Positions 58,972 to 64,000 of a stretch of DNA of 64,000 nt are shown one piece after another. The stretch covers positions 238,501 through 302,500 of the forward strand of contig NZ_BMOL01000001.1 in assembly GCF_014647055.1 (NCBI RefSeq), in the 5' to 3' direction. The translations under genes and the position numbers were made by a program. This DNA comes from Deinococcus aerolatus. GTDB lineage: Bacteria; Deinococcota; Deinococci; Deinococcales; Deinococcaceae. The stretch's first letter is position 1, and every line of letters begins with the position of its first letter. The notes beneath the pieces were generated by a model that saw only the letters and a program-made list of their open reading frames with translations, had not been told where the DNA came from and did not search any database.

Positions 58972-59766
58972 ATGCTGGGACTGATTTGCGTGGATGTGGA
59001 CGGAACCTTGATCGGCACGGACAACACCGTGCGGGATGACGTGTGGGCCGCGCTGGCGGACGCCCGGGCGCGGGGGGTCCGCATCGCGCTGTGCAGCGGA
59101 CGGCCCGCCATCGGCAACGCGCTGGAATACGCGCGGCGGCTGGACCCCGACGGCTGGCACGTGTTTCAGAACGGAGCCAGCGTGGTGCGTGTGGACTCGG
59201 GCGAAAGTCTCTCCGAGGCCCTGCCGGAAGGTGCCCTGCCTATGCTGACCGCCCGCGCCCACGCCGAGGACCGCCTGCTGGAGGTCTACACCGACACCGA
59301 ATTCGGCGTGACCAAACCCGGCACGCTGGCCGCACGCCACGCCGCGCTGCTGGGCGTGCCGTACCACCCTCGCACCCCCGAGTCGCTGGTGGGCACACGG
59401 GTGCGGGCGCAGTGGGTGGTGCCGCGCGAGCAGGAAACGGCGGTGACGGCTGAGCCGCATCCAGGCCTGGACCTGCACCCGGCAGGCAGCCCGGCCATGC
59501 CCGACACCATGTTTATCAGCATCACGCGGGCAGGCATCAGCAAGGGCAGCGCGGTGCGGCGGGTGGCAGCGGAATACGGCCTGGGCATGGACCGCGTGAT
59601 GATGGTGGGCGACGGCGAGAACGACGTGAGCGCCATGCGCGTGGTGGGCCATCCGGTGGCGATGGGCAACGCGGACCCGCCGGCCCTGGCCGCCGCCCGC
59701 TACACGGTGGGCCACGTCGACGCGGGCGGTCTGCTGGAGGCCGTGGGCTTGGCACTGACGCTGTAA
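58972..59766 (+). CDS. HAD-superfamily phosphatase (Cof type)
   Basis: 264 aa. Motif I is CVDVDGTLI with the nucleophile Asp, motif II is CSGR, the Lys is in [14 protein letters not shown], and motif IV is [11 protein letters not shown]. The Cof-type C2b cap lies between. It dephosphorylates sugar phosphates or similar metabolites. TAGACT at 58959-58964 is 7 nt upstream of the ATG. Confidence 0.9.
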   Translation: MLGLICVDVDGTLIGTDNTVRDDVWAALADARARGVRIALCSGRPAIGNALEYARRLDPDGWHVFQNGASVVRVDSGESLSEALPEGALPMLTARAHAEDRLLEVYTDTEFGVTKPGTLAARHAALLGVPYHPRTPESLVGTRVRAQWVVPREQETAVTAEPHPGLDLHPAGSPAMPDTMFISITRAGISKGSAVRRVAAEYGLGMDRVMMVGDGENDVSAMRVVGHPVAMGNADPPALAAARYTVGHVDAGGLLEAVGLALTL

Positions 59767-59785
59767 ACGACTAGATTTGCGGGAA

Positions 59786-60175
59786 ATGCTGGAGACCGCC
59801 CAACAGACCGTCGAGCTTGGCGCGCGGGCCATCGCCTCGCTGGCCGAGTTCTCGGCAGCGGTTGTGATTGCCGCCGCGATTGTCCAGGCGCTGTGGCGTT
59901 CGGTCCATGCCCTATTTCTGCCGCGCGACGCGGCCGCCAACGACGAGGTCAAGCAGAACCTGCGCCTGCAACTCGGCCGCTGGCTCGCCATTGCGCTGGA
60001 GTTCCTGCTGGCCGCCGATATCCTGCTGACCGCCATTGCCCCCACCTGGGAGGACATCGGCAAGCTGGGAGCCATCGCGCTGATCCGCACCGCGCTCAAC
60101 TACTTTCTGGAACGGGAGATCGATGCCAGCCGCCGCACCAGGGACCAGCTCAAGGCGGGTGAGGATGGGGCGTAG
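59786..60175 (+). CDS. DUF1622 membrane protein
   Basis: 129 aa. Helices lie around residues 10-30, 63-80 and 90-105. LQLGRWLAIALEFLLAADILLTAI and IALIRTALNYFLEREI are typical of DUF1622. Function unknown. TAGATT at 59772-59777 is 8 nt before ATG 59786, which I prefer to the upstream TTG at 59777. Confidence 0.8.
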   Translation: MLETAQQTVELGARAIASLAEFSAAVVIAAAIVQALWRSVHALFLPRDAAANDEVKQNLRLQLGRWLAIALEFLLAADILLTAIAPTWEDIGKLGAIALIRTALNYFLEREIDASRRTRDQLKAGEDGA

Positions 60176-60211
60176 GGCGGCCTGCTTAGAGAGCCTGATC
60201 CAGTTGGACTT

Positions 60212-62467
<2,256 letters not shown>

Positions 62468-62600
62468 TCCTGCCAGGATAGCGCGTTCTGTGTGGGGCGT
62501 AATGGAAGTCAGCGACAGCTTCGCCCAGCATCCACACTCGGCCCCCACACCGGACGAACGGTAGAGGTTCCGCCCTGCCGGATGCTCTACAGTCCGGGGC

Positions 62601-64000
62601 GTGCAGTTCCTGGCCCGCCTTGCGTCCCGACATCCCTGGGCAGTGCTGGCGGTGTGGGTGCTGGCCGCCGCGCTGAGCCTGCCGCTGGCCGCCCGCGCCC
62701 CGGCGGCCCTGAACGCCGATCCGGCCGGCGGCCTGACCACCTCGGAGGCCAACACGGTGTCCACGCTGCTGCGCGAACGCTTCGGCGAGCGCGACACCAA
62801 CACCGCCATTCTGGTCACGCGCAGCACCCCGCCGCTGACCACCCCGCAGGGCCAGCAGGTGTATCAGGCGTTTCTCGACGGGCTGGAAACGGTGGCCGGG
62901 GTCTCGCGCGTCGTGGCGGCCACCCCCGGCGGCCCGGTGCCCACGCGGGCGCAGGACGGCGTGCTGGCTCTGACCGTGGCCCAGATTCCGCTGGAAGAGG
63001 GCGGCACCGAGGCGCTGTCCAACGTGCGCCGTTACGTGCGCGGCGTCCAGGGGGGGGCCCTGGCCATCCGCGTGACCGGCGGGCAGGCCATTGCCGACGA
63101 CTTCACCGAGTTTGCCGAGGCTGACACCAAGCGAAGCGAGTTCACGGCGCTGCCGCTGATTGCCGTCCTGCTGCTGCTGATCTTCGGCGCGCTGGTGGCC
63201 ACCGTGCTGCCGCTGGCGGTGGGCGTGCTGAGCATCACCGTGGCCATGGCGGCGCTGTACGGCCTGACCCTGCTGATGCCGGTCAGCACCTTTGCCCAGA
63301 GCGTGGTGACCCTGCTGGGCCTGGGCGCGGGCATCGATTACGCCCTGCTGATGGTCAACCGCTTCCGCGAGGAGCTGAAGCACGGCACGGATTCCCGCGC
63401 CGCCGCCGCCCGCACAGTCATGACGGCGGGGCGCAGCGTGGGCTTCAGCGGCATGACTGTGGGCATCGCCATGGCGGGTCTGATCCTGCCCCCGGTGGCC
63501 TTTGTCCGCAGCATCGGCATCGGCGGGGTGCTGGCCGTGATCCTGACGGTGCTGGCCAGCCTGACCGCGCTGCCGGCCCTGCTCGCGCTGCTGGGCGAAC
63601 GGGTCAACAGCCCCAGGCTGCTGAAGGTGACCTGGGCGCAGAGCGGCTCGGCGTCGGCGGCGTGGACGGCCTTTGCGCGGCGGGTAACGGCCCGGCCCGT
63701 CGCGGGCGTGGTGCTGTCCACCGCCTTCCTTCTGGCGCTGGCTGTGCCTGCCCTGGGTCTGAAAACCGGCTACGCGGGCGCGTGGGGGCTGGTGCCCGGC
63801 GTGCCCAGCCGCGACGCCCTGAGCGACGTGCGCGAGCTGGGAGCCGGCGGCCTGCTCAGCCAGTTCGAGGTGATTCTGGATTTGAAGGGGCAGCGCTACA
63901 CCCCGGCAGACCGGGACCGCTTTCAGGGGGTGGTGACGGACCTGCGTGCCCTGCCCGGCGTGAAGGCCGTCATCAGTCCCTTCCTGACACCTGCCGATCT
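62601..64000 (+). CDS. MMPL/RND-family transporter, C-terminus cut by window edge
   Basis: 466 residues visible. An N-terminal helix is followed by an external domain (~45-180) and five helices with [20 protein letters not shown], the MMPL signature with its proton-relay Asp/Tyr. A second external domain starts near 390. MMPL proteins export lipids or hydrophobic compounds. TACAGT at 62588-62593 is 7 nt before the GTG. Divergent from recQ. Confidence 0.9.
   Translation, partial: MQFLARLASRHPWAVLAVWVLAAALSLPLAARAPAALNADPAGGLTTSEANTVSTLLRERFGERDTNTAILVTRSTPPLTTPQGQQVYQAFLDGLETVAGVSRVVAATPGGPVPTRAQDGVLALTVAQIPLEEGGTEALSNVRRYVRGVQGGALAIRVTGGQAIADDFTEFAEADTKRSEFTALPLIAVLLLLIFGALVATVLPLAVGVLSITVAMAALYGLTLLMPVSTFAQSVVTLLGLGAGIDYALLMVNRFREELKHGTDSRAAAARTVMTAGRSVGFSGMTVGIAMAGLILPPVAFVRSIGIGGVLAVILTVLASLTALPALLALLGERVNSPRLLKVTWAQSGSASAAWTAFARRVTARPVAGVVLSTAFLLALAVPALGLKTGYAGAWGLVPGVPSRDALSDVRELGAGGLLSQFEVILDLKGQRYTPADRDRFQGVVTDLRALPGVKAVISPFLTPAD

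Overview
The window is GC-rich, tightly packed chromosomal DNA that fits a Deinococcus species. The basis is the gene set: UvsE-type UV endonuclease, RecQ with tandem HRDC domains, a Mn ABC transporter behind a DtxR/MntR-type palindrome, a BstA-type (bacillithiol) transferase, and MglA/MglB. A second basis is that many genes carry a TANNNT -10 element about 7 nt upstream of the start codon, the leaderless-mRNA arrangement known from Deinococcus. I see no rRNA, tRNA, CRISPR array, insertion sequence or prophage, so this looks like core genome.

Layout. 1-6.2 kb: MBL-fold hydrolase (partial), aminoglycoside-kinase homologue, YqhA-like membrane protein, a hypothetical/membrane/CDP-alcohol transferase cluster with a start-codon problem, and carboxy(nor)spermidine dehydrogenase. 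6.4-8.5 kb: MoxR ATPase-VWA pair. 8.6-11.2 kb: Mn ABC transporter operon. 11.3-13.2 kb: ABC-2 exporter. 13.3-16.7 kb: TyrA, acyltransferase, secreted hydrolase. 16.8-23 kb: ArgS, glycosyltransferase, small hypothetical, MscS channel, FtsH. 23.2-28.7 kb: lipoprotein; MazG / BstA-type transferase / Nudix operon; YkgJ protein; DUF2227 protein; subtilisin-like lipoprotein. 28.8-31.9 kb: AcuI-like reductase, CorC/HlyC protein behind a structured leader, cytidine deaminase. 32-38.2 kb: complete mrpABCDEFG Na+/H+ antiporter operon. 38.4-39.6 kb: DAHP synthase behind an apparent ribosome-mediated attenuator. 39.7-44.4 kb: mglBA, phosphodiester glycosidase, second subtilase. 44.4-49.6 kb: DnaQ-like exonuclease; gluconokinase-DUF2256-UvsE operon; VUT transporter; C39 peptidase; PerM/AI-2E transporter with a small kinase. 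49.7-54 kb: TAXI-TRAP transporter and an orphan GlnQ-type ATPase. 54-57.8 kb: large P-loop/TPR protein and a secreted TPR protein. 58-64 kb: PhzF, HAD phosphatase, DUF1622, RecQ, MMPL transporter (partial).

The most notable element is the leader of the DAHP synthase gene. A 17-codon leaderless ORF contains the run Phe-Phe-Tyr-Trp-Phe. Three mutually exclusive complementary segments follow it and end in an intrinsic terminator just before the ribosome binding site. This reads as translation-coupled attenuation sensing all three aromatic amino acids. Other points of interest are the MntR-like operator over the -10 of the Mn transporter, an unclassified leader before the CorC-like gene, and a phosphatidyltransferase ORF with no canonical start codon.
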